Shown piece by piece: positions 62,122-64,000 of a stretch of DNA of 64,000 bases. Location: the NCBI GenBank assembly GCA_030867875.1, contig JAOWCC010000019.1:83356861-83420860 (forward strand), written 5' to 3'. The notes beneath the pieces were generated by a model that made no database searches, was not told where the DNA came from, and worked only from the letters and a program-made list of their open reading frames with translations. The stretch is from Actinernus sp. WN-2022 (taxonomy: Eukaryota; Cnidaria; Anthozoa; Actiniaria; Actinernidae). How positions within the stretch are numbered: the stretch's first letter is position 1; each line of letters opens with the position of its first letter. The position numbers and the translations under genes are program-made.

Positions 62122-64000
62122 ATGCCACCGACTTACGGGAAAGTGCAAGAGTTCGACGAAACTCAGGAAACCTTCGGGCAATACATCAAGCGACTCGAAT
62201 ATTACTTCAAGGCTAACGAAATCAAAGGAGAAGGAGCAGAAGCCAAGAAACATGCAATATTTCTGACTGTGGTAGGTTCAAAGACATTCAATTTACTCTG
62301 TGATTTACTTAGTCCAGCGGAGCCTGACACAAAGTCATTCGCGGAAATAGTCACACTTTTGAAGGCTCATTACAACCCAGAGCCGTCGGAGATCGTTGAG
62401 CGATTTAAGTTCAACAGCCGTAATCGTAAAGAAGGAGAAAGTGTCGCAAATTTTGTAAAAGAGCTTAGATCTTTGTCCAAGCATTGTAATTATGGCACCA
62501 CGCTCGACAAGATGCTTCGTGACAGATTAGTGGCAGGAATAAATAATCCAGAAATTCAGCATAAATTGTTTGGAGAACCAGCAGCTGAGTTGACCTTTGA
62601 CAGGGCTCTTCAAATAGCTATAGCAGAGGAGGCCGCGGCTAAAAACACCATTGATGTCCGTGCTATGATCCAGTCAGGAGCTAAATCTCTTGAGATAGTA
62701 AATAGAGTAAGTAAGGAGCCTTGTTATCGGTGTGGCCGGGACAACCATGCTGCAGATGACTGCTACTTCAAGGAGTCTGAATGTCATTATTGCAAGAAGA
62801 AGGGTCATATTGCAAGTGTATGCAAAAGTAAGGCGAGAAACCAGCCTTCCCAAAACAGGAATCTTTCACAAAAGAAGGGAAGTAGACAATATACCAAGTA
62901 CATAACAGAACAAGATGAAGACAACCAAGGTCTATTTACAGTAAAGGCAAATTACATACCACAAAGTTCAAAGAATACTCCACTTCAAATCACAGTAAAA
63001 CTGAATAACAAACCTACCCAAATGGAAGTGGACACAGGTGCTGCTATCACACTCATGTCTGAGAAAACTTACAAGTTACAGTGGCCAAGAGAACAATTGG
63101 CCTTAAAAAGAAGCAGTGTTAAGCTGAAGACATATACAGGAGAGAGAATAGAAGTGTTGGGAGAGACCATGGTTGAAGCAGAATATGACAACCAGCAACC
63201 AGTTAAGCTTCCTCTCATTATCGTAAAGGGAGATGGCCCTGACCTCATTGGTCGGAACTGGTTACAATCAATCAAATTAAACTGGCAGCAGATTCACACT
63301 ATCGAATTCCCCCCAAGTACCTCAGTGGACGACATAATCCAGAGTCATGAGGTTGTATTTCATGATGAACTGGGGACATTAAGGGACACAAAGGCTAAAA
63401 TACATGTGCTTCCCAATGCAACCCCAAAATTCTGCAAGGCCAGAACAGTACCATTCGCGATGAGAAATAAGGTAGAGACAGAGTTAGACCGATTACAAGA
63501 GATGGGAGTAATTGAGCCTGTAAGGCATTCAAACTGGGCTGCTCCCATAGTTCCAGTTCTAAAGAATGATGGAACTAATGTGCGCATTTGTGGGGATTTT
63601 AAACTAACTGTGAACAAAGCCTCGGCAGTGGAAAAGTACCCGATACCGAAAGTTGACGACCTTTTGGTAAAGCTTGGGGGTGGTGAAAAGTTTACCAAGC
63701 TAGATCTGAGGCAAGCATATCACCAGCTGGAACTAGACGAACAGTCGAAGGAATTAGTCACCATAAACACACACCGTGGGTTATACCGCTATAATCGTCT
63801 GCCCTTTGGTGTTGCCTCAGCCCCTGCTTTGTTCCAGAGGACCATGGAATCACTTCTTGCAGACATCCCACAGGTTGTGGTGTATATTGATGACATCTTA
63901 GTGACTGGGTCCAATGACAAAGAACATCTTCAGCGGTTGGAGGAAGTCTTAAAGAGAGTAGAAGAGGCTGGCTTACGCATGCGAAGAGACAAGTGCCGCT
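62122..64000 (+). CDS. Gypsy gag-pol polyprotein, partial (runs off the end)
   Basis: ATG at 62122, 44 bp after the primer-binding site, opens a frame with no stop to 64000 (626 codons). The gag-like N-terminal 190 residues are helical and charged. Two CCHC zinc knuckles follow (CYRCGRDNHAADDC from residue 201, CHYCKKKGHIASVC from about residue 220), then an aspartic protease with DTGA at residue 304. The reverse transcriptase begins near residue 430 and shows VRICGDFKLTVNK, TKLDLRQAYHQLEL, RLPFGVASAPALFQR and the catalytic YIDD at residues 588-591. RNase H and integrase would follow outside the window. Gag and pol appear fused in one frame. The product makes virus-like particles and copies its RNA into DNA. 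Confidence 0.93.
   Translation, partial: MPPTYGKVQEFDETQETFGQYIKRLEYYFKANEIKGEGAEAKKHAIFLTVVGSKTFNLLCDLLSPAEPDTKSFAEIVTLLKAHYNPEPSEIVERFKFNSRNRKEGESVANFVKELRSLSKHCNYGTTLDKMLRDRLVAGINNPEIQHKLFGEPAAELTFDRALQIAIAEEAAAKNTIDVRAMIQSGAKSLEIVNRVSKEPCYRCGRDNHAADDCYFKESECHYCKKKGHIASVCKSKARNQPSQNRNLSQKKGSRQYTKYITEQDEDNQGLFTVKANYIPQSSKNTPLQITVKLNNKPTQMEVDTGAAITLMSEKTYKLQWPREQLALKRSSVKLKTYTGERIEVLGETMVEAEYDNQQPVKLPLIIVKGDGPDLIGRNWLQSIKLNWQQIHTIEFPPSTSVDDIIQSHEVVFHDELGTLRDTKAKIHVLPNATPKFCKARTVPFAMRNKVETELDRLQEMGVIEPVRHSNWAAPIVPVLKNDGTNVRICGDFKLTVNKASAVEKYPIPKVDDLLVKLGGGEKFTKLDLRQAYHQLELDEQSKELVTINTHRGLYRYNRLPFGVASAPALFQRTMESLLADIPQVVVYIDDILVTGSNDKEHLQRLEEVLKRVEEAGLRMRRDKCR

Larger units (their letters stand above)
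61929..64000 (+). mobile_element. Ty3/Gypsy LTR retrotransposon, 5' part
   Basis: Putative LTR, primer-binding site and an open gag-pol frame that continues past the window edge. No stop or frameshift is seen in 626 codons, so it appears young and possibly intact. It lies upstream of the visible PARP14-like exons in opposite orientation. Confidence 0.9.

Overview
The window looks like AT-rich nuclear DNA of an early-branching animal, most likely an anthozoan cnidarian (coral or sea anemone). That assignment is inference. It rests on short exons with GT-AG splice sites separated by long introns, a multi-macrodomain PARP gene, and a dense mix of CR1/L2-like LINEs, Penelope-like elements, a Ty3/Gypsy element, a tyrosine-recombinase element, MITEs, foldback elements and minisatellites. 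Nothing prokaryotic is present: there are no operons, Shine-Dalgarno sites or CRISPR arrays.

The main host gene is a PARP14-like ADP-ribosyltransferase on the minus strand. Five coding exons are visible at 60991-60770, 57789-57641, 54953-53545, 31696-31370 and 24010-23724. All four junctions have GT-AG ends and matching phase, giving 798 codons including the stop. Domain order is macrodomain, macrodomain, KH-like region, WWE, ART catalytic domain. The gene is complete at its 3' end, but its 5' exons lie beyond the window. Its introns (about 3.0, 2.7, 21.8 and 7.4 kb) hold most of the transposons, and the four LINEs in them are antisense to the gene.

Inside the 21.8-kb intron, on the same strand, lies a second unrecognised gene or domesticated element (about 46004 to 35284). 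It has a promoter-like cluster of YY1-type motifs, several exon-like segments, a large basic region and a degraded PHD finger. A 1067-bp TA-flanked element has split one exon, a 3-kb terminal-inverted-repeat element may have split the first, and there are frameshifts, so it is probably a pseudogene.

Layout: 1-2.1 kb foldback minisatellite element; 2.1-4.2 kb broken LINE; 4.2-8.6 kb GC-rich repeats, a candidate first exon and MITEs; 8.6-10.9 kb LINE; 10.7-16.2 kb a direct segmental duplication carrying a candidate promoter and first exon twice, with one copy split by a Harbinger-like MITE; 16.2-19.1 kb exon-like fragments of unknown genes; 19.6-23.4 kb MITEs, a second foldback element and a 44-bp satellite; 23.7-61.0 kb the PARP14-like gene with its nested material; 61.2-61.9 kb a 104-bp satellite; 61.9-64.0 kb the 5' part of an apparently intact Gypsy element that runs off the end.

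The most unusual signals are hammerhead-ribozyme folds around the Penelope-like elements, two long near-perfect inverted-repeat elements sharing one terminus, exons split by transposons with the reading frame still recoverable, and a 61-bp identical copy of a PARP exon fragment in another intron of the same gene. All calls come from reading the sequence by eye; no database search was possible.
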